A stretch of 64,000 nt of DNA from Quercus robur (Eukaryota; Streptophyta; Magnoliopsida; Fagales; Fagaceae), in NCBI RefSeq assembly GCF_932294415.1, contig NC_065545.1, positions 19,472,857 to 19,536,856 of the forward strand. Reading direction: 5' to 3'. The number at the start of each line of letters is the position of its first letter. Positions within the stretch are counted from its first letter, which is position 1. Positions 12,856-24,183 of the stretch are shown here, in pieces. A program made the translations under genes and the position numbers. A model generated the notes under the pieces. That model was not told the origin of the DNA and did no database searches. It saw nothing but the letters and a program-made list of their open reading frames with translations.

Positions 12856-13693
12856 CTTGTGGGCTACATGAATACGTGTACATGGATTTACACATTTTAG
12901 ATTATCCATTTTTTTAACTAGTATTTTTGGACTGTTGATCCAACAGTAGTTTAGCAGTGAGTGTTCTTTTCTCCATTTAAGATTGGATTGTTTTATGTTC
13001 TATTTCATTTTTGTGTGCCTGTGTGTGTGGATAAGGTGAACTTTTATAAATATAAATTCAAGTTTTGCTTGTGTTTTAAGCAGGGATTTAGAAAGATCGA
13101 ATCCTGAGAAGTGGGGTTTGCAAATGAAGAGGTTGTAATAGGAGAAAAACATTTTTTGAAGAATATTCATCGATGCAGGCCAACTCATAGTCATTACATG
13201 TAGAACCAAGATCATGTTTTAGTCCCATTAACCGAACAGAAAAATAGTATTTTGAGGTGAAAATTAATGGACAACCACTTGCTTCACTTGGACCTACAAA
13301 GGCATCAAAGACAAGGAGACATTTGAGTTTCAATTACGACTTTAGGTGAGAAATTGTGGAATATGGAACAAAAGACAAGCAATATGACTCTGCTTATTAG
13401 TTGTGGTAACTATGGCATATTATGTTTGTTTACAACCAAGAGTAAGCTAAATTGTTTTACTGATGTAAATGGTGTTTGACTCTACTTATTTGTTGTGGTA
13501 GCTATGGCAATTTCCACTTAATGTAAATGGTGGCAACTATATACTAGAGTTTCACGGACTAAGGTTGACAGTGAGGAATAAGGTCTCGTCCATAAGCTCA
13601 AATTTGCAGTGAACCTGCTAGTAAAACCAATTTCATTAGTCAATTTCAAGTACAAATTTTTAGCGTCACTCGGATGTCCCTACAACTGCCTTA

Positions 13694-14175
13694 ATATGAT
13701 TTTGCTTTGCACTCAAGAATGGGGCTTCACATACAAATTGATACTCGAGTTTAATGGACTCGAGTACTGCTAACACAGTACTCAAGTTTCATGGACTCGA
13801 GTATCAATTTATATGATTTTTGCTTTGCACTCAAGAATGGGGCCTCAGATATAGATTGATACTCGAGTTTAATGGACTCGGGTACTGCTAACATAGTACT
13901 CGAGTTTTATGGACTCAAGTATCAATCTGTATGATTTTGCTTTGCACTCCAAGAAATTAGGGCCTTACATACTGATTGATACTCGAGTTTATTGGCTTGG
14001 GTACCAAACTAGCACAATACTTGAGTCCAAGAAACTCAAGTACCAAGTGGCATTTTTTAATGCCCAAATGCCATGTCAGACGGTGCCACGATGGCAGAAC
14101 TTCTAGGAACTTGAGCTTACTGTAGTCGAGTACTATTTGGAACTCGAGTTTGTAGAGCTCAAGTACTAGAAAAGT
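13694..14175. repeat. CTCGAG hairpin repeats, right cluster
   Basis: Three tandem units of about 117 bp start near 13694, 13811 and 13929 with TATGATTTTGCTTTGCACTC. Each carries the hairpin half ACTCGAGTTTAATGGACTCG and its near reverse complement. Degraded CTCGAG-type words continue to about 14175. The core and the closing AAGTACNAAGTGGCAT word match the left cluster at 7.33-7.64 kb in the same orientation. Confidence 0.75.
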
Positions 14176-15213
14176 GGCAGATCACTAATTAGTTCCGAAA
14201 CAGTGCTTTTTTGCTACAAATTTTGCAAAATGGTGGTATTTGGCCATTTTCACCTAAGAACTTGGCTTGAAAATGATGCATCCAGTCATTAGGATGGCAT
14301 TGGCAACATGTGACTATTTTTATAGGGATGAAATGCACTAAGTTTACCATTCATTAAAAAAAGAAAAAAAAAAAGAGAGAGAGAGAGATAACAAGAGATA
14401 GAGGGAGAGAGAAGGTACATAAGGCAGAGAGAGAGAAATTTGAATTGCACCATCATTAATAGGCTGGCATTCTGTCAAAGCTTTGGTTAAGATGCAAAAA
14501 AAAAAAATGAAACTCTGGTAGTGAGAACTTCTCACTGAGAAAGGGTATTCTCTTTACGGTAGAAACAAGTTTCACAAAAGCTATTATTGAGAGTGATTCT
14601 CTGCAAGTAGTTACAACTCTTCAGAATCCTACAAAGAATTCATCCTTACTGGGGTATATCAATGAAGATGCTAGGTTGGCTGCAATGTCAAATGTGAAGC
14701 AAACCAATCAACACATATATGGTGTGAAAGGCCTTAATTAATATATACACAGTTCTTAAAATGCTTGGTTGCAAGCAGCCCCCTTATCTATTGTAGACGT
14801 TGTTCAAAAGGATTTGATATAATTGATTTTTAGTTTCATTTTTCAATGAAAGAAATTTCCAATTCTCAAAAAAAAAAAAAAAAAAAAAAGACGAAGACAA
14901 GTCTAATGTCCCTCAAAATTTTATATTTATATTATGGGGGCAATGTTTGGGTCCATTTTTTGAGATTCTATTTAATTATTTTGTGTGTTTTTATGTGTTT
15001 GAAGCCAAATATATTGCTGCAACAATGTCATTCTTGGATTCTGAATCATCCTCTCATGGTGGAACCACAAAGTACAAAGCCTTCCATCAAATTAGCCGTG
15101 ATTGTAAATGCACGTAATCAACGTTTAGACCTCAATTTGATGGAAAAAAAAAAATCAAAATTTAAATGTAGAATTTGAGTTGGATTTTTTTTTCTTCCAT
15201 TTTTTTTATTACA
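14176..15213. other. Intergenic stretch, no gene recognised
   Basis: Contains GA-rich simple sequence (14365-14440) and an A-run at 14868-14889. Short open frames here do not resemble known proteins. Confidence 0.5.
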
Positions 15214-15357
15214 AAAATGCAGCTATAGGTCTTAGCGTATGGGTTGTGGAAAAACGCAGCTATAGGTCCCCACAGGGGCTATTGTCGCACAAACGCGGCT
15301 ATAGAAACACGGCTCATAGCCTATAGCTGCGTTTTTAAGGTCTATAGTTGCGTTTTG
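15214..15357. repeat. GCAGCTATAG nested inverted repeats (transposon end-like)
   Basis: A perfect 17-bp inverted repeat, AAAAACGCAGCTATAGG at 15250-15266 and its reverse complement at 15320-15336, has a 53-bp spacer. Related words flank and fill it: TGCAGCTATAGGTC near 15219, CGCGGCTATAG near 15295 and TCTATAGTTGCGTTTTG near 15341. Such clusters of short subterminal repeats in both orientations are typical of CACTA-type or other DNA transposon ends. No transposase is present nearby, so the class is not settled. Confidence 0.6.
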
Positions 15358-18151
15358 TACTATCGTTGTTGTATCTCTGAACGAATCTAGGATTGGTTGC
15401 AGCGTTGAGGGTTTCTGGCATTATCTACTTCACTCAAGAAGGAGATGGTAACTTGAAATTGCTGTTATTTTATAAAGAAATGTAAATTGCTATTTTCTTA
15501 TTTAAAGTGATAATTTTCATTTCTAAAACTTTCAGGCCTAGCTACAGTATCTGGAAATATTTCTGGTCTTTATACATGGACTCCATGGCTTCCATGTGCA
15601 TGCTCTTGGGGACACAACAAACGATTGTATGTCTCACTGGTATATTTCAATGAACATAATGTTTGTATCTTTCTATCTAAAGCATTTAGGGGAGAAAAGA
15701 AGTAAAGAGTCCCCACTTTGTTCCAATCAAATGCCCTTTGTCTTATTCTAACTATCTGCTTGCAGGACCATAATTCAATTCTGATGGCAAGTTTAGCATA
15801 ATCCAATTGTAATATGCTCCATATTGGTTTGCTAAATTATAATTGTAGAGCCACTCCTTTTAACTTTCGCTGTTTATTTTGTTTAGATTTTTCAAACTCC
15901 AAAATGTGATAGATATAATTGTTTCAAACAAGGGATTTGTTTCTCTGAATTCCTGTACTTTTCTAAATAGTGCATTTTAATTAGCGTGTTTGAATTATGA
16001 TTTTGTTAATTTGTTAAAAGTGTGTGTATATATATATATATATATATATTGAAGTACCATTTTAGAATTCAAATTGAATCAAAATTAGCTTCTAATTGTA
16101 GTATAATTTTGTGTCATACGTCTAATTTAATTTTTTTTAAAAATTTTTAGTGCCACGTGACCCCCATTTATAATGTTTCCATTTTGTGCATAAGCACGAG
16201 TTAGCGGATAGTTAGTAAAAAGAGAAATTATATTCATTCTAAAATAAGGAATTGACTTGATTAGATTTCGTTTGTTTTTGGGATGACAAAATCTCACACG
16301 CGATGAGCTCTAACCAATATAGATATAGATTGAGTCTAACATCAATTTTATTATTTTAATAATTACACTAGGATTTTTTTGTTTTTGTTTTTTGAGCATG
16401 TACAATCAAATTTGAATCCGTGATACATGTTTCAGATTATACCCTTTGACATTACCAATAGGGAAAAACTGTAGGGTTATAAGATATAACATGTCAATTC
16501 TAGTTATTTTAAATTACCTTCTTTTGTTTTCATCAAAAAAAAGAAAAAAAAGAAAGAAAGAATTACCTTCTTTTGCCTAAAGTATGGACTGGTCACTTCA
16601 ATAGTTCAATGCAAGTATGTGAGTAACAATATGTCCGGTAGTGGTACTCAGTTAAGGGGCTTCTTGCATGTAAAAGTTTAAATTCTTCATCACATGATTT
16701 TATACATGTCTTCCAATAAATATCTTACATGAGTTTTACACTTCTACAATAAGGTCTAACAGGATCATATTATAGTGATATAATCCTAACTTAGACTCGA
16801 AGGATACAACAACCAATTATTTAATTGGTTGTTTAAATAATAAAGTAAAAGATAATAAATATGGGTCTAACAGCATTGTTCCTATGTCCTGACAGTAACC
16901 AAATGATGCAGAGGGTACGAGAGTGTACAAGATAGATACTTTATTATCTGTAAAAAAAAAAAAGAAAAAAAAAGAAAGTATTTTATTATAAAATGAAGAA
17001 GAAGAAGATAATAAAGTAATAAATGACAAGGTCTAGGTGAAGAAATGTATCTCCTGGGGTAGTTGTCATGTTGGTGTTTGGTATATGAGAAACTTTAATT
17101 TACTTTTTGATGGGGCTAACTTAAAATACAACCAATCTATTTCATAGGGTCAGGTCATTAAGACATAGAGCTCGTGAGAAATGAAAATATAGCAATGCAA
17201 TTTGATTGACATGCATGAATCGCATTGCACGAATCGACTCTACATTCTGCAAGCAAAAGAACTCACATGAAGATTCAAGTAATGCTTTAATGTCATATTT
17301 TCATCGCTCCTGTTTGTTTACATGGAATTACTTGCACATATGGGATTGAAATTAAAGCATCTCTCTTTCGCTATATATAATTACATTTATACAGTAAAAA
17401 AGTGTTATACTTTAAAGAACTGTATATTTTCTTTTAGGATGAATGCAAATCATGTCTTGGCTAGGCATGGAGCCATGCACAATATGTGAAGGAAGCAGAA
17501 GTTTGGTTAGAGAATGCTCCTTTGTTTATGTTAAAACATATACAAACAATTTTTTTTTTTTTTTTAATTATACATTCCAGTCTAGGATGAAAATAACCTC
17601 AAGCAGCTCCTCAAGGAGAATCAAAATATGTTTGTTCCATAATTGATTTTAGAAGATTTTTTTTTTTTAAATCAATTGTTCCAAGGATAATGAGAATCTA
17701 ATTATAAAACAGAAAGGAAAATAAATTAATTAAATATTCCAAAGATCAATCCAGAGTTTGGGGTCACTTTGAATCAAATTTACAGCTTTGCCTATCCGTA
17801 GATATGGCCCATCTTATGATTTTGCATTTACATTGCTACCTGTTCCGGAATAAACTAACTTCAAGCAAAGTGAAATTCTAGTTTCTCTTTGCAATGCATG
17901 GTATCAAATGAATTCTCATTATATTCCTTGTATCTGCTTTTGCTTTCTACCGCCCTCACCCTTTGGGATAAAAAGAGAGAGAAAAAAGAACGCTTCCCTC
18001 AACTTCACAATCTCACTTTTTGGTTACCCCTTATCTCAAGCATAGAATCACAAACGCAATCCATTTGTTTTAATAGAACTCTCTTCTCCAATGCTTTTTG
18101 CATTAAGCCTATTGCAGTTCTTTCCCTACCATTATATTTCTAACACAAGCA
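15358..18151. other. Intergenic stretch, no gene recognised
   Basis: AT-rich, with a (TA)n tract at 16024-16050 and several poly-A/T runs. The last 300 bp are presumably the upstream region of the gene starting at 18152, but no convincing TATA box could be assigned. No coding similarity was found. Confidence 0.5.
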
Positions 18152-18907
18152 ATGCAAGAGAAGAGCAACCAGTTCTTTCCTCTTGAAATTTGCCAGAAGC
18201 TATTCAACTTCATCTTTGACAGCCTCATTGCTCGTGGCCTTGAGCGTGTAACCTTGGGAAATCCACTGCCTCATCAGGGCTTAATCAAAGTGCCTCCTGG
18301 GTTGGGTTCTATGGAGGAGCAACAACCCATATATGGTGCCAAGCCCAATGGAGCTAGTAGTGTGAGCAAGTCACCAGTTGATTTGGGCTCTGAAATTCAG
18401 GTCCAGTTCTTGGAGACTGAAGGTGAGTTGGAGAATTGGACCGCGGTTGATGAGCTTGGTTCTTCGGTCCATGTCTCAGAACAGAACGGCCCAATTGATA
18501 CCGCCGCTCAGGCCCAATTAGTGAACAGTGATGAAAAGGAGATCCCACTAGTTGAAGTGTTTGATGTTTCTAATGGTAAGTCTCCATCACAAATCCAAGA
18601 GAGAGATGTTCCACAAACCCAAGATAAAAGCTCAAAAGAAGTAGAGATAACTTTCACAGCCGCGGGCCGGGCTAGAGGCCCAAAAAAGAGTGTAAGCATG
18701 AAAGATATGACAGAAGAAGAGAGAAGGAAGCAAAAGGGGAAGAACATAGTAGATGAAAGCTTGACAATAAAGCCTGAAGCCACACAAATCAAGCCAAGGC
18801 CACGTTTCAGTGTTGAGCCAAATATAAATGAAAAATCTGACGAATTCATTAAGAGTAGGAAGGAAGCCATGAAAAGGAATTATAGCATGGAGCCAAGATA
18901 TTCTTAG
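18152..18907 (+). CDS. Plant protein of unknown function, intronless, 251 aa
   Basis: One uninterrupted frame of 251 codons with no visible splice need. The first 40 residues are relatively hydrophobic and aromatic (FFPLEICQKLFNFIFDSL). The rest is polar and probably mostly disordered. It is acidic through residues 60-165, then basic and lysine-rich (TEEERRKQKGKN), and ends with a compact conserved-looking C-terminus (NEKSDEFIKSRKEAMKRNY). That ending has a weak resemblance to the short C-terminal motif of plant DUF761/cotton-fibre-type proteins; this is my impression, not a match. The ATG at 18152 is the first in frame, and a second Met at residue 52 is a possible alternative start. Composition is clearly coding compared with the flanks. 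I do not recognise the family with confidence and assign no function. Confidence 0.65.
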   Translation: MQEKSNQFFPLEICQKLFNFIFDSLIARGLERVTLGNPLPHQGLIKVPPGLGSMEEQQPIYGAKPNGASSVSKSPVDLGSEIQVQFLETEGELENWTAVDELGSSVHVSEQNGPIDTAAQAQLVNSDEKEIPLVEVFDVSNGKSPSQIQERDVPQTQDKSSKEVEITFTAAGRARGPKKSVSMKDMTEEERRKQKGKNIVDESLTIKPEATQIKPRPRFSVEPNINEKSDEFIKSRKEAMKRNYSMEPRYS

Positions 18908-20539
18908 CAGGGGTTGTGTAACAATGACCTTGGTGGGTAAGTCCCAGCTTGCTTTTAGTGTATTGAATTGCCCAAATCTATGCTTTGTTTATAAATATTT
19001 AGACTTTGGAATAAGAGTTTACCTCAAGCATAATAAGTAGACCAAGGTTTGTGGCCTATTGGCTTCATTGTGTTTGTGGTGGTTTTGTAGGTTCTAGTAG
19101 TATTCATAAACTTGTAGATGTTACTTATTATAGAGATCTTAATCTTATGCTTTGTTACTATCTCTTAAAATTAAAATGATGGATCATAGGTTCATTAATT
19201 TGTTACCAAATATCTGAAATAAATAAAGATTTTAATAAGAATTCTTATCAACATAACTACATAAGAATAGGTATTAGACAATAATCTTTCAACTTTTGAG
19301 CCTCAAGAGAGGGAAGTGAGATCCTTCAATTTTGTATCGCATTAACAAGGAGCATCTTTATTATGCAACTTAAGCACTAAATTATTAGCATCACAATGAA
19401 GGTTGTCGAGTAGTAGATGATATGATCAATTCAAATGGGGAAAAACTCACATTGACAAACAATCTATTCAAAAATTTCAATCAATTATTCAAGAATTAAA
19501 TGAAAGAAAAACCTTCTAGTACTTGTGGATAAATTTCACATTACCAATGATTTAAAATTATAAGTGACTGAATTAACCTAGCTAGGAATCAAAATACTCC
19601 ATTTGAAGTGAGCTTAAAAATTATCTTTCCAAGTCTCATTCTCCACTCTTCTTCTTTAGTACAACTACTTGAAAAATAAAATCAATTCAACATTTTCACA
19701 AAAAAATAATGGAAAAGGCACCTAAAAGAAATAAACTTGTGATTCATACTTGAGATTTTATTTCTTAAATCTAATAGGAAACCCTCCTTTTATCTCAAAA
19801 AAAAAAAACGTAAATAATAAGCCATTGGTGTCCACCTAAAAGACACTAAAATAATAATCCATGATAAACTCATGCTAATGAAAAAAGAGTTGGAGTGTGA
19901 ATAATTTTGGAATTTAATAAACTGAAACTGTAAATTGCTACAAGTGGGAGGTCGGGGTCCCCAAAAAATAGTAATAAAGAGGAGAAAACAAAAGAAAAAT
20001 ACATATATAAGAAGTAAGAACACATTGTAATTGAACTTAATAACACACACTAAACCAAATTATATTCGGACATACTTAAGCATATAGAAAAGTTGTAATT
20101 CAGAGGGACAAAGAAAGATCTCATAGAGGATCATTCGGCAATTGGCAGACTATCCTCCTCCTTAAAGTTGTAAGTAGCTCCTTCAAGGACCCATGACCCA
20201 AAAAATAAAAATTAAAAATTAAAAAAAAAAAAAAAAAAACCTCTTCTTCAAACCAAATATATAGAACAAAAAGAGTTAATTTAGCCTTGACCTTGTAACA
20301 CTCTCAATGCAAAGTAAATTGCCTCCCAAATTATTTCCCTTTCCTATGTTACATTTCACTTTAAAGAATTTTTTTTTTTCAATCATTTTCGGTCTAAGAA
20401 CAAAAAAAGAAAAGAAAAAAGAAATGGACACGTACCCAATTAATTGGTCCCCTTCTTGCTCTTCTACTTAATCCCCATGAATCCAAAAGCTCCACCCCAT
20501 GCATGCGTAAAATGAACTTTTTTTTTCTTCCTAATTCTT
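18908..20539. other. Intergenic stretch between two convergent genes
   Basis: This is the shared 3' side of the gene at 18152 (+) and the GT8 gene at 20540 (-). It is AT-rich with A-runs at 19798-19808 and 20221-20239. No coding or RNA gene was seen. Confidence 0.5.
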
Positions 20540-21646
20540 TTATTCTTCCAAAGAGTGAGTTGATGAACGGTAGAGATCATATGGAGCCCAAAGATGATCC
20601 ACAGTGCAGGGCTTCCTTGAATCTAACCTCAACCATGGCTTCCCTTTCCCACTCCAATGAAGCAAACTAATAGGCCCAGGATGCAAACTCCTACATTTTC
20701 CTTCAAGATTGTCTCCACCAAGTCCATGTTGATTCCACCTATGGTCCACACCAGTAATATCGCCACCCAAAACCAACAAAAATGGTGGCAAAGAACCCAA
20801 GTGGTAAATCCTTTTTTGCTTTTGCACTACCATCCACTCCTCCATTTTCGATGTATAATCTCCTTGCCTCCATTTATCCACGTCCACAACCATAACCCCT
20901 GTGTTAAAATAACAAGGCTTTCTACCATCAAATATACTGGACATTGAAGGGTCAGACCAAAACAAGTCCGTGAAATAGGTTGTGAAATTTGCATGGCAAT
21001 ATTCTGGTGCAGCCAAAACCTTGTTCTCCAAATCCACCTCCCATAGCTTCTTGATGTCATCCACAACTACAAGATCAGAATCTAAATACACAACACGTTT
21101 TACCTCGGCTGGTATAATGTCTGCAAGGTATATACGTGCATAGTTTAAAGGTTGGTCTAGTGCTTGACGTATTGATTTTGATATTTTCCCACGTACCTTT
21201 TTGGAGTTAAAGCGATAAACTTTGAAGCTAAGGTAAGGGAAGGTGGATTTGATGCTTGAGGATACATCAGGCTCATGCCTTGACCACAAAAAGTGAAACT
21301 CAACGTTTTCTGGGCATATTGAATGTTGCAAAATGGACAACACAGCTGCCATGGTACCCCTAAGGTAGTTTGAATCCAATGTCATGGCAATGTGGATTTT
21401 GTCATCAGAGGCACATGTTTCTCCGTTCCGAAAGGCAGGGGCTTCACGGAAGATGGGGACATCTGGGGACGGCTTCCGGATAACCCCGAGGCGGATACCG
21501 GTGGCGGTGGTGGCGGTGGAATGGAGATCAGGGAGGAGGAGAAGGAAGAGGAGAGACAGGAGGCCTATTAGGAGTGATGATAATGGTTGTGGAAAAGTGG
21601 GGCTCATCCAAAAGGCCTCCATCCTTGACTTTGATGGTAAAGACAA
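20540..21646 (-). CDS. GATL: Galacturonosyltransferase-like protein (GT8, GATL family)
   Basis: A glycosyltransferase family 8 enzyme of the GATL group. GATL proteins are Golgi or endomembrane enzymes linked to pectin and xylan synthesis. The exact acceptor is not known for most members. The 368-residue protein is a single exon, as expected for GATL genes. A signal-anchor segment (residues 24-38, [15 protein letters not shown]) follows a short N-terminus. The GT8 domain starts near residue 83 ([17 protein letters not shown]). The metal-binding DxD is Y187-L-D-S-D191. [14 protein letters not shown] (166-179), [23 protein letters not shown] and the terminal HWSGKGKPW (330-338) are all present. 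The end ([17 protein letters not shown]) is near-identical in form to GATL3/GATL4-type proteins, so that subgroup is likely. The first ATG is used; Met9 and Met14 are alternatives. The frame is intact. Confidence 0.93.
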   Translation of the reverse strand: MSLPSKSRMEAFWMSPTFPQPLSSLLIGLLSLLFLLLLPDLHSTATTATGIRLGVIRKPSPDVPIFREAPAFRNGETCASDDKIHIAMTLDSNYLRGTMAAVLSILQHSICPENVEFHFLWSRHEPDVSSSIKSTFPYLSFKVYRFNSKKVRGKISKSIRQALDQPLNYARIYLADIIPAEVKRVVYLDSDLVVVDDIKKLWEVDLENKVLAAPEYCHANFTTYFTDLFWSDPSMSSIFDGRKPCYFNTGVMVVDVDKWRQGDYTSKMEEWMVVQKQKRIYHLGSLPPFLLVLGGDITGVDHRWNQHGLGGDNLEGKCRSLHPGPISLLHWSGKGKPWLRLDSRKPCTVDHLWAPYDLYRSSTHSLEE

Positions 21647-24183
21647 AGGCGATTGGGATATAATTAGCGAAGCAAAGGAGATAGAAAAGTGGTGGTGGTG
21701 GTGGCAGTAGTGGTAGTTGTGGTGGTGGTGGCAGCCATTGTTAGGCTGGATTTGGAGAAGGTTTAGGAAGAGGTTAGAAATGGTTTGCTTTGAATTTTTT
21801 GAGAAAAACTAGGGAGGGAATGAGGTTGGTGGGATTGTGAGGGAGAGAAGAATCTTCGGAATGGTTTTTTTTTTTTTAATAAGGGAGTCCATGTTCCATA
21901 TTAATAGGCAATTATTAATTACCCTTTTTTTTTTTTTGAAAAATACTAAAATTAAATTACTATTTTTATGTGAATTTTAATTAATATTAATTGTACTACA
22001 AAATGAATTTAACTAGTGTCAGATTCATAGCATAATAAACAAAATTTTTAATTATATTTTTTGCTTTGTGTCTTAGAATATGATATATCAGATAATTAGA
22101 ATTAAATTTACTTATGCTTTTTTTAATAGGAAATTACGTTTAAATTTTATTTTTATGGCTTATTAGAAATAATCTATTTGTAATTTCTTTTTCTAATTTT
22201 AACCATGTTTTTATATGCATGCTTTACGTTTTTTTTTTTTTTTTTGCCTCCTTAATTTTGGGTTTTATTTGTTTATTTAGTCATAAAATAAAGTAAAATT
22301 AGTCAAAATTTTCAAGTAAGGTATTATTTTTGCTTCCAATTAAGTAAAGATTTCCAGCAAAGAATTTTGTCAAATTATTATAACACTTTCCACAGTTTGA
22401 TTGATATTGCCAATATAGCACTATCTAAAAATGGCAAATCCTGTATCGCCATATTAGGCGCAAGTAAGATTAGTAAGCGAATCAAGTTAAGAAGGAAATC
22501 AGAAATATTCTCAAGGAAATAAAGTAATCAGAAATAATTCGTTTTAACAAAAAGAAATAATCATAATCAAATTGTAATAATTCTTTCCATAGGTGTATGC
22601 CATCACAATCACACCTTTTCTTTATGCAATTTATTTAGTTCATTTGCACGCAAAATATGGATTAAGTTAAAAGTAAACCCCAATAAATCGAGAAATTTTA
22701 CTTATGTTTTCAACATTTATACAACAAATTCTAAGTAGTAGTCTTCTTACTCTTCTCAAAAAAAAAAAAATCTACAAAATTGTTACTAGTTATTATTGTA
22801 GGTAAAAAAGTAATTTTAATAGTAAATTCAAATTGGAACCATAATAATTTACTACCTAAGATGTTACTACCTAATATTTATGGTAAAAGTGTTGTGAAAA
22901 TATTATAGATGTAACAATTCTCCAATAAAAATGAAAGTCTCCTTTAAAAAAAAAAAAATTAGTCAATAATTTTTTATTCAGAGTCAACAACTTACTAATT
23001 AGTACATCTAGATGTTAGGCTGTGCCCATGCTTCTTTGTATCTAATACAGATGTGCCCATGCTTCCTTGTATGCAATGACACCTTGCCCTAGAGACGTGG
23101 AATAACCATCTAGATGTTGATATTAGGCTACTTGGAGCATAGTTTTGACTTTTGTGTTTGTTTCGGATAGGATCCACCCACCCGATCTAATTTAGGAGCG
23201 TTACGGTTTTAACTGATTTATGAGAGAATGATATGTGTTCATGAATGATAATAATTTGAGTTACGTGATACAGCGAGTGAAATACATTGAGTCATTTCCA
23301 TTTATCTTGCTTGCACAATGGAAGGAGGTGAGACCCTCTAGATCGTCTCCATCAAACCAAATTTGCCTTCGTTATGTTTTGATTTACTAATTTAAATTCG
23401 AAGTAAGAATTTCATTTGACTCAATTTGGCTTTGAATGTGATATATATATATATATATATATAAATATATATATATTTTTTTTTATGCGGAATGTGATAT
23501 TTAATGTTATTGATTTTATAAGTCTTATATATACCCCTTTCTTTTCTAAGTTACAGTAAGTAGTAAGCATAAACAAATGGTATTATTCTTGTGTATAGGA
23601 GTAGGTACCCTATTTCGTTCCTCAATTATGATACATACATTTTTGTGCATGCATCCCCCAATAATGAACTAATTGAACAATGTATTGGAAGCTAGAAGGA
23701 AAAATACCAAAAAAAAAAAAAAAACCGGCTAGCAAAAAAAGTTGGTGTTACAAAATTCATCCTGCGTTGCTTTTATGTTGAGCAAAATCCCATGCCTATA
23801 AATAAAAACATCAGCAATGCTTCAAAATGACAAAACTTTTATGTAGTGATCCCCTGACTGAAGTACAACATAATAATCCAGCAATTATTAACTGATTATT
23901 TCTAATAACACACGGACATAAATGTTTCAACAGCTATCAAGATCATGTTGACCATTCTGCACTGCAAAAAGTACCAATGAAGATCAACTTTCTTTCAATT
24001 TACTCAAATTTCATACCATTGACAATCTCTCTTGTTATGCCTAGAGCAAACATTTCATCAAGTGCGGACTATAAATGTAATAACCACATGGCATGTATCC
24101 AAATCCAAGGGATAACAGTAAGGTCTTCCTTTCCACTCTGCAAACGAACAGACTAAAATGCTGAAGAATCAAGTAGTGTCAAC
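21647..24183. other. Intergenic stretch, upstream of GATL and downstream of EF-Tu
   Basis: Holds the GATL promoter region (a GGT-rich tract at 21690-21735), many T-runs and a (TA)n tract around 23440-23475. No other gene was recognised. Confidence 0.5.

Noticed and set aside
21384-21710. Plus-strand open frame over the GATL start
   Set aside because: It is the antisense shadow of the GATL N-terminus and its GC-rich start region.
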